Source: Eunapius fragilis
Lineage: Eukaryota > Porifera > Demospongiae > Spongillida > Spongillidae
Length of the DNA stretch: 64,000 nucleotides
NCBI GenBank assembly: GCA_963681505.1
Contig: OY811977.1
Coordinates: 654,001-718,000 of the forward strand
Direction: 5' to 3'
Every line of letters starts with the position of its first letter. Positions within the stretch are counted from its first letter, which is position 1. Positions 12,901 to 25,700 of this stretch are shown one piece after another. Both the position numbers and the translations under genes were made by a program. The notes below the pieces were generated by a model. It did no database searches and was not told the origin of the DNA. It saw nothing but the letters and a program-made list of their open reading frames with translations.

Positions 12901-14773
12901 GTTTGGACCAATTGCTCCCAATTGCTCCCGCGGGAGCGATTCGGAGCAATTCGTTTGGACCAATTGCTCCCATTTGCTCCCGCGGGAGCGATTGGGAGCA
13001 ATTCGTTTGGACCAATTGCTCCCAATTGCTCCCGCGGGAGCGATTCGGAGCAATTCGTTTGGACCAATTGCTCCCAATTGCTCCCGCGGGAGCGATTCGG
13101 AGCAATTCGTTTGGACCAATTGCTCCCAATAGCTCCCGCGGGAGCGATTGGGAGCAATTCGTTTGGACCAATTGCTATCAATTACTCCTGCGGGAGCGAT
13201 TGGGAGCAATTCGTTTGGAACAATTGCTCCCAATTGCTCCTGCGTGAGCGAATCGAAGCAATTCGTTTGGACCAATTGCTCCCAATTGCTCCCGCGGGAG
13301 CGATTGGGAGCAATTCGTTTGGACCAACTGCTCCCAATTGCTCCAGCGGGAGCGATTCGGAGCAATTCGTTTAGACCAATTGCTCCCAATTGCTCCCGCG
13401 GGAGCGATTGGGAGCAATTCGTATGGACCAATTGCTCCCAATTGCTCCCGCGGGAGCGATTGGGAGCAATTCGTATGGACCAATTGCTCCCAATTGCTCC
13501 CGCGGGAGCGATTGGGAGCAATTCGTTTGGACCAATTGCTCCCAATTGCTCCCGCGGGAGCATTAGGAGCAATTTGTTTGGACCAATTGCTCCCAATTGC
13601 TCCCGCGGGAGCGATTGGGAGCAATTCGTTTGAACCAATTGCTCCCGTGGGAGCGATTGGGAGCAATTCGTTTGGACCAATTGCTCCCAATTGCTCCCGC
13701 GGGAGCGATTGGGAGCAATTCGTATGGACCAATTGCTCCCAATTGCTCCCGCGCGAGCAATTCGGAGCAATTAGTTTGGACCAATTGCTCCCAATTGCCC
13801 CCGCATTCGTTTGGACAAATTGCTCCCAATTGCTCCCGCGGGGGCGATTCGGAGCAATTCGCTTGGACCAACTGCTCCCAGATGCTCCCGCGGGAGCGAT
13901 TGGGAGCAATTCGTTTGGACCAATTGCTCCCAATTGCTCCCGCGGGAGCGATTGGGAGCAATTCGTATGGACCAATTGCTCCCAATTGCTCCCGCGGGAG
14001 CGATTGGGAGCAATTCGTTTGGACCAATTGCTCCCAATTGCTCCCGCGGGAGCATTAGGAGCAATTTGTTTGGACCAATTGCTCCCAATTGCTCCCGCGG
14101 GAGCGATTGGGAGCAATTCGTTTGAACCAATTGCTCCCGTGGGAGCGATTGGGAGCAATTCGTTTGGACCAATTGCTCCCAATTGCTCCCGCGGGAGCGA
14201 TTGGGAGCAATTCGTATGGACCAATTGCTCCCAATTTCTCCCGCGCGAGCAATTCGGAGCAATTCGCTTGGACCAACTGCTCCCAAATGCTCCCGCGGGA
14301 GCGATTCGGAGCAATTCGTTTGGACCAATTGCTCCCAATTGCTCCCGCGGGAGCGATTGGGAGCAATTCGTTTGGACCAATTGCTCCCAATTGCTCTCGC
14401 GGGAGTGATTGGGAGCAATTCATATGGACCAATTTCTCCCAATTGCTCCCGCGGGAGCGATTAGGAGCAATTCGTTTGGACCAATTGCTCCCAATTGCTC
14501 CCGCGGGAGCGATTGGGAGCAATTCGTTTGGACCAATTGCTCCCAAATGCTCCTGCGGGAGCGATTAGGAGCAATTCGTTTGGACCAATTGCTCCCAATT
14601 GCTCCCGCGGGAGCAATTCGGAGCAATTAGTTTGGACCAATTGCTCCCAATTGCCCCCGCATTCGTTTGGACCAATTGCTCCCAATTGCTCCCGCGGGAG
14701 AGATTCGGAGCAATTCGTTTGGACCAATTGCTCCCATTTGCTCCCGCGGGAGCGATTGGGAGCAATTCGTTTG
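3960..14773 (+). repeat. 5,407-bp tandem higher-order duplication (two copies)
   Basis: Variant bar codes at about 3,960-9,366 reappear in the same order at about 9,367-14,773 with a constant offset of 5,407 bp (close to 104 monomers). The conceptual translations of both strands that I compared between the copies are identical, so the nucleotide identity must be very high. The boundaries are estimated to within about 50 bp from where variants stop matching. The duplication is either very recent or a duplicated piece of assembly. Confidence 0.85.
7238..9360 (+). repeat. 1,764-bp internal offset repeat
   Basis: The marker stretch with CATATGGACC at about 7,249 recurs at about 9,013 (offset 1,764 bp). 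The same spacing occurs between about 12,656 and 14,420, and between about 29.8 and 31.55 kb. It is 34 monomers minus a few bases, which fits one or more shortened monomers inside the unit. Confidence 0.75.
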
Positions 14774-16428
14774 GACCAATTGCTCCCAATTGCTCCCGCG
14801 GGAGCGATTCGGAGCAATTCGTTTGGACCAATTGCTCCCAATTGCTCCCGCGGGAGCGATTCGGAGCAATTCGTTTGGACCAATTGCTCCCAATAGCTCC
14901 CGCGGGAGCGATTGGGAGCAATTCGTTTGGACCAATTGCTATCAATTACTCCTGCGGGAGCGATTGGGAGCAATTCGTTTGGACCAATTGCTCCCAATTG
15001 CTCCCGCGTGAGCGAATCGAAGCAATTCGTTTGGACCAATTGCTCCCATTTGCTCCCGCGGGAGCGATTGGGAGCAATTCGTTTGGACCAACTGCTCCCA
15101 ATTGCTCCAGCGGGAGCGATTCGGAGCAATTCGTTTAGACCAATTGCTCCCAATTGCTCCCGCGGGAGCGATTGGGAGCAATTCGTATGGACCAATTGCT
15201 CCCAATTGCTCCCGCGGGAGCGATTGGGAGCAATTCGTATGGACCAATTGCTCCCAATTGCTCCCGCGGGAGCGATTGGGAGCAATTCGTTTGGACCAAT
15301 TGCTCCCAATTGCTCCCGCGGGAGCATTAGGAGCAATTTGTTTGGACCAATTGCTCCCAATTGCTCCCGCGGGAGCGATTGGGAGCAATTCGTTTGAACC
15401 AATTGCTCCCGTGGGAGCGATTGGGAGCAATTCGTTTGGACCAATTGCTCCCAATTGCTCCCGCGGGAGCGATTGGGAGCAATTCGTATGGACCAATTGC
15501 TCCCAATTGCTCCCGCGCGAGCAATTCGGAGCAATTAGTTTGGACCAATTGCTCCCAATTGCCCCCGCATTCGTTTGGACAAATTGCTCCCAATTGCTCC
15601 CGCGGGGGCGATTCGGAGCAATTCGCTTGGACCAACTGCTCCCAGATGCTCCCGCGGGAGCGATTCGGAGCAATTCGTTTGGACCAATTGCTCCCAATTG
15701 CTCCCGCGTGAGCGATTGGGAGCAATTCGTTTGGACCAATTGCTCCCAATTGCTCCCGCGGGAGTGATTGGGAGCAATTCATATGGACCAATTTCTCCCA
15801 ATTGCTCCCGCGGGAGCGATTAGGAGCAATTCGTTTGGACCAAATGCTCCCAATTGCTCCCGCGGGAGCGATTGGGAGCAATTCGTTTGGACCAATTGCT
15901 CCCAAATACTCCTGCGGGAGCGATTAGGAGCAATTCGTTTGGACCAATTGCTCCCAATTGCTCCCGCGGGAGCAATTCGGAGCAATTAGTTTGGACCAAT
16001 TGCTCCCAATTGCCCCCGCATTCATTTGGACCAATTGCTCCCAAGTGCTCCCGCGGGAGCGATTCGGAGCAATTCGTTTGGACCAATTGCTCCCAATTGC
16101 TCCCGAGAGAGCGATTCGGAGCAATTCGTTTGGACCAATTGATCCCAATTGCTCCCGCGGGAGCGATTCGGAGCAATTTGTTTGGACCAATTGCTCCCAA
16201 TAGCTGCCGCGGGAGCGATTGGGAGTAATTCGTTTGGACAAATTGCTATCAATTGCTCCCGCGGGAGCGATTGGGAGCAATTCGTTTGGACCAATTGCTC
16301 CCAATTGCTCCCGCGGGAGCGATTCGAAGCAATTCGTTTGGACCAATTGCTCCCAATTGCTCCCGCGGGAGCGATTGGGAGCAATTCGATTGGACCAATT
16401 GCTCCCAATTGCTCCCGCGGGAGCGATT

Positions 16429-16439
16429 CGGAGCAATTG
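16429..16439. other. orientation switch 1 (plus to minus)
   Basis: Plus-type sequence runs through the CCGCGG centre at 16,415-16,420 and the X'-like GGAGCAATT at 16,430-16,438, then continues as GGTCCAAACG, the reverse complement of Y. The breakpoint cannot be placed more finely because GGAGCAATT occurs before Y in plus units and before Y' in minus units. Around 16,417/16,418 the sequence forms an inverted repeat that runs from one array into the other. Confidence 0.9.
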
Positions 16440-19400
16440 GTCCAAACGAATTGCTCCCAATCGCTCCCGCAGGAGCAATTGGGGGCAATTGGTCTAAACG
16501 AATTGCTCCGAATCGCTCCCGCGGGAGCAATTGGGAGCAATTGGTCCAATCGAATTGCTCCCAATCGCTCCCGCGGGAGCAATTGGGAGCAATTGGTCCA
16601 AACGAATTGCTCCCAATCGCTCCCGCGGGAGCAATTGGGAGCAATTGGTCCAAACGAATTGCTCCCAATCGCTCCCGCGGGAGCAATTGGGAGCAATTGG
16701 TCCAAACGAATTGCTCCGAATCGCTCCCGCGGGAGCAATTGGGAGCAATTGGTCCAAGCGAATTGCTCCAAATCGTCCCCGAGGGAGCAATTGGGAGCAA
16801 TTTGTCCAAACGAATGCGGGGGCAATTGGGAGCAATTGGTCCAAACTAATTGCTCCGAATTGCTCCCGCGGGAGCAATTGGGAGCAATTGGTCCATACGA
16901 ATTGCTCCCAATCTCTCCCGCGGGAGCAATTGGGAGCAATTTGTCCAAACGAATAGCTCCCAATCGCTCCCACGGGAGCAATTGGTCCAAACGAATTGCT
17001 CCGAATCGCTCCCGCGGGAGCAATTGGGAGCAATTGGTCCATATGAATTGATCCCATTCGCTCTCGCGGGAGCAATTGGGAGCAATTGGTCCAAACGAAT
17101 TGCTCCCAATCGCTCCCGCGGGAGCAATTGGGAGCAATTGGTCCAAACGAATTGCTCCCAATTGCTCCCGCGGGACCAATTGGGAGCAATTGGTCCAAAC
17201 GAATTGCTCCCAATCGCTCCCGCGGGAGCAATTGGGAGCAATTGGTCCAAACGAATTGCTCCGAATCGCTCCCGCGGGAGCAATTGGGAGCATTTGGTCC
17301 AAGCGAATTGCTCTGAATCGCCCCCGCGGGAGCAATTGGGAGCAATTTGTCCGAACGAATGCGGGGGCAATTTGGAGCAATTGGTCCAAACTAATTGCTC
17401 CGAATTGGTCCCGCGGGAGCAATTGGGAGCAATTGGTCCATTCGAATTGCTCCCAATCGCTCCCGCGGGAGCAATTGGGAGCAATTGGTCCAAACGAATT
17501 GCTCCCAATCGCTCCCGCGGGAGCAATTGGGAACAATTGGTCCATATGAATTGCTCCCAATCGCTCCCGCGGGAGCAATTGGGAGCAATTGGTCCAAACG
17601 AATTGCTCCCAATCGCTCCAGCGGGAGCAATTGGGAGCAATTGGTCCAAACGAATTGCTCCCAATCGCTCCCGCGGGAGCAATTGGGAGCAATTGGTCCA
17701 GACGAATTGCTCCGAATCGCTCCCGCGGGAGCAATTGGGAGCAATTGGTCCAAACGAATTGCTCCCAATCGCTCCCGCGGGAGCAATTGGGAGCAATTGG
17801 TCCAAACGAATTGCTCCCAATCGCTCCCACGGGAGCACTTGGTCCAAACGAATTGCTCCGAATCGCTCCCGCGGGAGCAATTGGGAGCAATTGGTCCATA
17901 TGAATTGCTCCCATTCGCTCTCGCGGGAGCAATTGGGAGCAATTGGTCCAAACGAATTGCTCCCAATCGCTCCCGCGGGAGCAATTGGAGCAATTGGTCC
18001 AAACGAATTGCTCCCAATTGCTCCCGCGGGACCAATTGGGAGGAATTGGTCCAAACGAATTGCTCCCAATCGCTCCCGCGGGAGCAATTGGGATCAATTG
18101 GTCCAAACAAATTGATCCGAATCGCTCTCTCGGGAGCAATTGGGAGCAATTGGTCCAAACGAATTGCTCCGAATCGCTCCCACGGGAGCAATTGGGAGCA
18201 TATGGTCCAAACGAATTCCTCCGAATCGCTCCCGCGGGAGCAATTGGGAGCAATTGGCCCAAACGAATTGCTCGCAATCGGTCCCGCGGGAGCAAATGGG
18301 AGCAATTGGTCCAAACGAATTGCTTCGAATCGCTCCCGCGGGAGCAATTGGGAGCAATTGGTCTTAACGAATTGCTCCGAATCGCACCCGCGGGAGCAAT
18401 TGGGAGCAATTGGTCCTAACGAATTGCTCTGAATCGCTCCCGCGGGAGCAATTGGGAGCAATTGGTCCAAACTAAATGCTCCGAATTGCTCCCGCGGGAG
18501 CAATTGGGATCAATTGGTCAAAACGAATTGATCCGAATCGCTCTCTCGGGAGCAATTGGGAGCAATTGGTCCAAACGAATTGCTCCCAATCGCTCCCGCG
18601 GGAGCAATTGGGAGCAATTGGTCCAAACGAATTGCTCCGAATCGCTCCCGCGGGAGCAATTGGGAGCAATTGGTCCAAGCGAATTGCTCCAAATCGTCCC
18701 CGAGGGAGCAATTGGGAGCAATTTGTCCAAACGAATGCGGGGGCAATTGGGAGCAATTGGTCCAAACTAATTGCTCCGAATTGCTCCCGCGGGAGCAATT
18801 GGGAGCAATTGGTCCATACGAATTGCTCCCAATCTCTCCCGCGGGAGCAATTGGGAGCAATTTGTCCAAACGAATAGCTCCCAATCGCTCCCACGGGAGC
18901 AATTGGTCCAAACGAATTGCTCCGAATCGCTCCCGCGGGAGCAATTGGGAGCAATTGGTCCATATGAATTGATCCCATTCGCTCTCGCGGGAGCAATTGG
19001 GAGCAATTGGTCCAAACGAATTGCTCCCAATCGCTCCCGCGGGAGCAATTGGGAGCAATTGGTCCAAACGAATTGCTCCCAATTGCTCCCGCGGGACCAA
19101 TTGGGAGCAATTGGTCCAAACGAATTGCTCCCAATCGCTCCCGCGGGAGCAATTGGGAGCAATTGGTCCAAACGAATTGCTCCGAATCGCTCCCGCGGGA
19201 GCAATTGGGAGCATTTGGTCCAAGCGAATTGCTCTGAATCGCCCCCGCGGGAGCAATTGGGAGCAATTTGTCCGAACGAATGCGGGGGCAATTTGGAGCA
19301 ATTGGTCCAAACTAATTGCTCCGAATTGGTCCCGCGGGAGCAATTGGGAGCAATTGGTCCATTCGAATTGCTCCCAATCGCTCCCGCGGGAGCAATTGGG

Positions 19401-22400
19401 AGCAATTGGTCCAAACGAATTGCTCCCAATCGCTCCCGCGGGAGCAATTGGGAACAATTGGTCCATATGAATTGCTCCCAATCGCTCCCGCGGGAGCAAT
19501 TGGGAGCAATTGGTCCAAACGAATTGCTCCCAATCGCTCCAGCGGGAGCAATTGGGAGCAATTGGTCCAAACGAATTGCTCCCAATCGCTCCCGCGGGAG
19601 CAATTGGGAGCAATTGGTCCAGACGAATTGCTCCGAATCGCTCCCGCGGGAGCAATTGGGAGCAATTGGTCCAAACGAATTGCTCCCAATCGCTCCCGCG
19701 GGAGCAATTGGGAGCAATTGGTCCAAACGAATTGCTCCCAATCGCTCCCACGGGAGCACTTGGTCCAAACGAATTGCTCCGAATCGCTCCCGCGGGAGCA
19801 ATTGGGAGCAATTGGTCCATATGAATTGCTCCCATTCGCTCTCGCGGGAGCAATTGGGAGCAATTGGTCCAAACGAATTGCTCCCAATCGCTCCCGCGGG
19901 AGCAATTGGAGCAATTGGTCCAAACGAATTGCTCCCAATTGCTCCCGCGGGACCAATTGGGAGGAATTGGTCCAAACGAATTGCTCCCAATCGCTCCCGC
20001 GGGAGCAATTGGGATCAATTGGTCCAAACAAATTGATCCGAATCGCTCTCTCGGGAGCAATTGGGAGCAATTGGTCCAAACGAATTGCTCCGAATCGCTC
20101 CCACGGGAGCAATTGGGAGCATATGGTCCAAACGAATTCCTCCGAATCGCTCCCGCGGGAGCAATTGGGAGCAATTGGCCCAAACGAATTGCTCGCAATC
20201 GGTCCCGCGGGAGCAAATGGGAGCAATTGGTCCAAACGAATTGCTTCGAATCGCTCCCGCGGGAGCAATTGGGAGCAATTGGTCTTAACGAATTGCTCCG
20301 AATCGCACCCGCGGGAGCAATTGGGAGCAATTGGTCCTAACGAATTGCTCTGAATCGCTCCCGCGGGAGCAATTGGGAGCAATTGGTCCAAACTAAATGC
20401 TCCGAATTGCTCCCGCGGGAGCAATTGGGATCAATTGGTCAAAACGAATTGATCCGAATCGCTCTCTCGGGAGCAATTGGGAGCAATTGGTCCAAACGAA
20501 TTGCTCCCAATCGCTCCCGCGGGAGCAATTGGGAGCAATTGGTCCAAACGAATTGCTCCGAATCGCTCCCGCGGGAGCAATTGGGAGCAATTGGTCCATA
20601 TGAATTGCTCCCATTCGCTCTCGCGGGAGCAATTGGGAGCAATTGGTCCAAACGAATTGCTCCCAATCGCTCCCGCGGGAGCAATTGGGAGCAATTGGTC
20701 CAAACGAATTGCTCCCAATTGCTCCCGCGGGACCAATTGGGAGCAATTGGTCCAAACGAATTGCTCCCAATCGCTCCCGCGGGAGCAATTGGGAGCAATT
20801 GGTCCAAACGAATTGCTCCGAATCGCTCCCGCGGGAGCAATTGGGAGCATTTGGTCCAAGCGAATTGCTCCGAATCGCCCCCGCGGGAGCAATTGGGAGC
20901 AATTTGTCCGAACGAATGCGGGGGCAATTTGGAGCAATTGGTCCAAACTAATTGCTCCGAATTGGTCCCGCGGGAGCAATTGGGAGCAATTGGTCCATTC
21001 GAATTGCTCCCAATCGCTCCCGCGGGAGCAATTGGGAGCAATTGGTCCAAACGAATTGCTCCCAATCGCTCCCGCGGGAGCAATTGGGAACAATTGGTCC
21101 ATATGAATTGCTCCCAATCGCTCCCGCGGGAGCAATTGGGAGCAATTGGTCCAAACGAATTGCTCCCAATCGCTCCAGCGGGAGCAATTGGGAGCAATTG
21201 GTCCAAACGAATTGCTCCCAATCGCTCCCGCGGGAGCAATTGGGAGCAATTGGTCCAAACGAATTGCTCCCAATCGCTCCCACGGGAGCACTTGGTCCAA
21301 ACGAATTGCTCCGAATCGCTCCCGCGGGAGCAATTGGGAGCAATTGGTCCATATGAATTGCTCCCATTCGCTCTCGCGGGAGCAATTGGGAGCAATTGGT
21401 CCAAACGAATTGCTCCCAATCGCTCCCGCGGGAGCAATTGGAGCAATTGGTCCAAACGAATTGCTCCCAATTGCTCCCGCGGGACCAATTGGGAGGAATT
21501 GGTCCAAACGAATTGCTCCCAATCGCTCCCGCGGGAGCAATTGGGATCAATTGGTCCAAACAAATTGATCCGAATCGCTCTCTCGGGAGCAATTGGGAGC
21601 AATTGGCCCAAACGAATTGCTCGCAATCGGTCCCGCGGGAGCAAATGGGAGCAATTGGTCCAAACGAATTGCTTCGAATCGCTCCCGCGGGAGCAATTGG
21701 GAGCAATTGGTCTTAACGAATCGCTCCGAATCGCACCCGCGGGAGCAATTGGGAGCAATTGGTCCTAACGAATCGCTCCGAATCGCACCCGCGGGAGCAA
21801 TTGGGAGCAATTGGTCCTAACGAATTGCTCTGAATCGCTCCCGCGGGAGCAATTGGGAGCAATTGGTCCAAACTAATTGCTCCGAATTGCTCCCGCGGGA
21901 GCAATTGGGATCAATTGGTCCAAACGAATTGATCCGAATCGCTCTCTCGGGAGCAATTGGGAGCAATTGGTCCAATCGAATTGCTCCCAATCGCTCCCGC
22001 GGGAGCAATTGGGAGCAATTGGTCCAAACGAATTGCTTCGAATCGTCCCGCGGGAGCAATTGGGAGGATTTGGTCCAAACGAATTGCTCCCAATCGCTCC
22101 CGAAGGCGCAATTGGGAGCAAATGGTCCAAACGAATTGCTCCGAATCGCTCCCGCGGGAGCAATTGGGAGCAATTGGTCCAAACGAATTGCTCCCAATCG
22201 CTCCCGCAGGAGCAATTGGGAGCAAATGGTCCAAACGAATTGCTCCCAATCGCTCCCGCGGGAGCAATTGGGAGCAATTGGTCCAAACGAATTTCTCCCA
22301 ATCGCTCCCACGGGAGCAATTGGTCCACACGAATTGCTCTAATCGCTCCCGCGGGAGCAATTGGGAGGAATTGGTCCATGCGAATTGCTCCGAATCGACC

Positions 22401-22735
22401 CCGCGGGTGCAATTGGGAGCAATTTGTCCAAACGAATGCGGGGGCAATTGGGAGCAATTGGTCCAAACTAATTGCTCCGAATTGCTCCCGCGGGAGCAAT
22501 TGGGATCAATTGGTCCAAACGAATTGCTCCGAATCGCTCTCTCGGGAGCAATTGGGAGCAATCGGTCCAAACAAATTGCTCCCAATCGCTCCCGCGGGAG
22601 CAATTGGGATCAATTGGTCCAAACGAATTGCTCCGAATCGCTCTCTCGGGAGCAATTGGGAGCAATCGGTCCAAACAAATTGCTCCCAATCGCTCCCGCG
22701 GGAGCAATTGGGAGCAATTGGTCCAAACGAATTGC
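16435..22735 (-). repeat. 52-bp satellite array, inverted block A
   Basis: The same 52-bp unit in opposite orientation: Y now reads GGTCCAAACG on the plus strand, once per monomer throughout. About 120 monomers. The block carries reverse complements of variants seen in the plus blocks, including the 35-bp deletion monomer (GAATGCGGGGGCAATT at about 16,813, 17,356 and 18,734), so it comes from the same family and is not a separate satellite. It contains a 1,921-bp tandem duplication. No gene is visible. Confidence 0.95.
16680..20590 (-). repeat. 1,921-bp tandem duplication inside inverted block A
   Basis: Marker variants at about 16,846-18,503 recur at 18,767-20,424 with an offset of 1,921 bp (about 37 monomers). 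The bases compared agree closely, for example the GGACCAATTGGGAGGAATTG segment at about 18,030 and 19,950. A partial third copy with rearranged order continues to about 21.8 kb. Confidence 0.82.
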
Positions 22736-22741
22736 TCCCAA
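22730..22741. other. orientation switch 2 (minus to plus)
   Basis: A minus-type GGTCCAAACG at 22,720-22,729 is followed by AATTGCTCCCAA (22,730-22,741), shared by both orientations, and then by plus-type AATGCTCCTGCGGGAGCG and CGTTTGGACC. The 62 bp from 22,720 to 22,781 form a palindrome with 27 of 31 pairs matched. The plus-side variant with CTCCTGCGGGAG also occurs in ordinary plus units (about 3,360), so the join used an existing plus monomer. Confidence 0.9.
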
Positions 22742-25700
22742 ATGCTCCTGCGGGAGCGATTAGGAGCAATTCGTTTGGACCAATTGCTCCCCATTGCTCC
22801 CGCGGGAGCAATTCGGAGCAATTAGTTTGGACCAATTGCTCCCAATTGCCCCCGCATTCGTTTGGACCAATTGCTCCCAATTGCTCCCGCGGGAGTGATT
22901 CGGAGCAATTCGTTTGGACCAATTGCTCCCAATTGCTCCCGAGAGAGCGATTCGGAGCAATTCGTTTGGACCAATTGATCCCAATTGCTCCCGCGGCAGC
23001 GATTCGGAGCAATTCGTTTGGACCAATTGCTCCCAATAGCTGCCGCGGGAGCGATTGGGAGTAATTCGTTTGGACAAATTGCTATCAATTGCTCCCGCGG
23101 GAGCGATTGGGAGCAATTCGTTTGGACCAATTGCTCCCAATTGCTCCCGCGGGAGTGATTCGAAGCAATTCGTTTGGACCAATTGCTCCGAATTGCTCCC
23201 GCGGGAGCGATTGGGAGCAATTCGATAGGACCAATTGCTCCCAATTGCTCCCGCGGGAGCGATTCGGAGCAATTCGTTTAGACCAATTGCTCCCAATTGC
23301 TCCCGCGGGAGCGATTGGGAGCAATTCGTTTGGACCAATTGCTCCCAATTGCTCCCGCGGGAGCGATTGGGAGCAATTCGTATGGGCCAATTGCTCCCAA
23401 TTGCTCCCGCGGGAGCGATTGGGAGCAATTCGTTTGGACCAATTGCTCCCAATTGCTCCCGCGGGAGCATTAGGAGCAATTTGTTTGGACCAATTGCTCC
23501 CAATTGCTCCCGCGGGAGCGATTGGGAGCAATTCGTTTGAACCAATTGCTCCCGTGGGAGCGATTGGGAGCAATTCGTTTGGACCAATTGCTCCCAATTG
23601 CTCCCGCGGGAGCGATTGGGAGCAATTCGTATGGACCAAATGCTCCCAATTGCTTCCGCGCGAGCAATTCGGAGCAATTAGTTTGGACCAATTGCTCCCA
23701 ATTGCCCCCGCATTCGTTTGGACAAATTGCTGCCAATTGCTCCCGCGGGGGCGATTCGGAGCAATTCGCTTGGACCAACTGCTCCCAGATGCTCCCGCGG
23801 GAGCGATTCGGAGCAATTCGTTTGGACCAATTGCTCCCAATTGCTCCCGCGGGAGCGATTGGGAGCAATTCGTTTGGACCAATTGCTCCCAATTGCTCCC
23901 GCGGGAGTGATTGGGAGCAATTCATATGGACCAATTTCTCCCAATTGCTCCCGCGGGAGCGATTAGGAGCAATTCGTTTGGACCAATTGCTCCCAATTGC
24001 TCCCGCGGGAGCGATTGGGAGCAATTCGTTTGGACCAATTGCTCCCAAATGCTCCTGCGGGAGCGATTAGGAGCAATTCGTTTGGACCAATTGCTCCCAA
24101 TTGCTCCCGCGGGAGCAATTCGGAGCAATTAGTTTGGACCAATTGCTCCCAATTGCCCCCGCATTCGTTTGGACCAATTGCTCCCAATTGCTCCCGCGGG
24201 AGCGATTCGGAGCAATTGGTTTGGACCAATTGCTCCCATTTGCTCCCGCGGGAGCGATTGGGAGCAATTCGTTTGGACCAATTGCTCCCAATTGCTCCCG
24301 CGGGAGCGATTCTGAGCAATTCGTTTGGACCAATTGCTCCCAATTGCTCCCGCGGGAGCGATTCGGAGCAATTCGTTTGGACCAATTGCTCCCAATAGCT
24401 CCCGCGGGAGCGATTGGGAGCAATCCGTTTGGACCAATTGCTATCAATTGCTCCTGCGGGAGCGATTGGGAGCAATTCGTATGGACCAATTGCTCCCATT
24501 TGCTCCCGCGGGAGCGATTGGGAGCAATTCGTTTGCTACGAATTGCTCCCGCGGGAGCGATTGGGAGCAATTCGTTTGCACCAATTGCTCCCAATTGCTC
24601 CCGCGGGAGCATTAGGAGGAATTTGTTTGGACCAATTGCTCCCAATTGCTCGATTCGGAGCAATTCGCTTGGACCAACTGCTCCCAAATGCTCCCGCAGG
24701 AGCGATTCGGAGCAATTCGTTTGGACCAATTGCTCCCAATTGCTCCCGCGGGAGCGATTGGGAGCAATTCGTTTGGACCAATTGCTCCCAATTGCTCCCG
24801 CGGGAGTGATTGGGAGCAATTCATATGGACCAATTTCTCCCACTTGCTCCCGCGGGAGCGATTAGGAGCAATTTGTTTGGACCAATTGCTCCCAATTGCT
24901 CCCGCGGGAGCGATTGGGAGCAATTCGTTTGGACCAATTGCTCCCAAATGCTCCTGCGGGAGCGATTAGGAGCAATTCGTTTGGACCAATTGCTCCCAAT
25001 TGCTCCCGCGGGAGCAATTCGGAGCAATTAGTTTGGACCAATTGCTCCCAATTGCCCCCGCATTCGTTTGGACCAATTGCTCCCAATTGCTCCCGCGGGA
25101 GCGATTCGGAGCAATTCGTTTGGACCAATTGCTCCCATTTGCTCCCGCGGGAGCGATTGGGAGCAATTCGTTTGGACCAATTGCTCCCAATTGCTCCCGC
25201 CGGAGCGATTCGGAGCAATTCGTTTGGACCAATTGCTCCCAATTGCTCCCGCGGGAGCGATTCGGAGCAATTCGTTTGGACCAATTGCTCCCAATAGCTC
25301 CCGCGGGAGCGATTGGGAGCAATTCGTTTGGACCAATTGCTATCAATTGCTCCTGCGGGAGCGATTGGGAGCAATTCGTTTGGACCAATTGCTCCCAATT
25401 GCTCCCGCGTGAGCGAATCGAAGCAATTCGTTTGGACCAATTGCTCCCAATTGCTCCCGCGGTAGCGATTGGGAGCAATTCGTTTGGACCAACTGCTCCC
25501 AATTGCTCCTGCGGGAGCGATTCGGAGCAATTCGTTTAGACCAATTGCTCCCAATTGCTCCCGCGGGAGCGATTGGGAGCAATTCGTTTAGACCAATTGC
25601 TCCCAATTGCTCCCGCTGGAGCGATTGGGAGCAATTCGTATGGACCAATTGCTCCCATTTGCTCCCGCGGGAGCGATTGGGAGCAATTCGTTTGCTCCCA

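Larger units (their letters stand above)
1..16434 (+). repeat. 52-bp palindromic satellite array, plus-oriented block 1
   Basis: Head-to-tail monomers of 52 bp, about 315 copies; for example the Y motif CGTTTGGACC recurs every 52 bp from about 240 to 350. The unit is X-X-GC-X'-X'-Y with X = AATTGCTCCC, X' = its reverse complement and Y the only asymmetric decamer. Consensus GC is 29/52. The window starts inside the array, so the left limit is unknown. Common variants are GATTCGG for GATTGGG, CGTATGGACC or CGCTTGGACC for Y, CTGCGGGAG at the centre, and the 35-bp and 42-bp deletion monomers. Long open frames cross the block on both strands, but all follow the 52-bp period, so I call no coding sequence. 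Orientation is read from Y on the plus strand. Confidence 0.97.
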
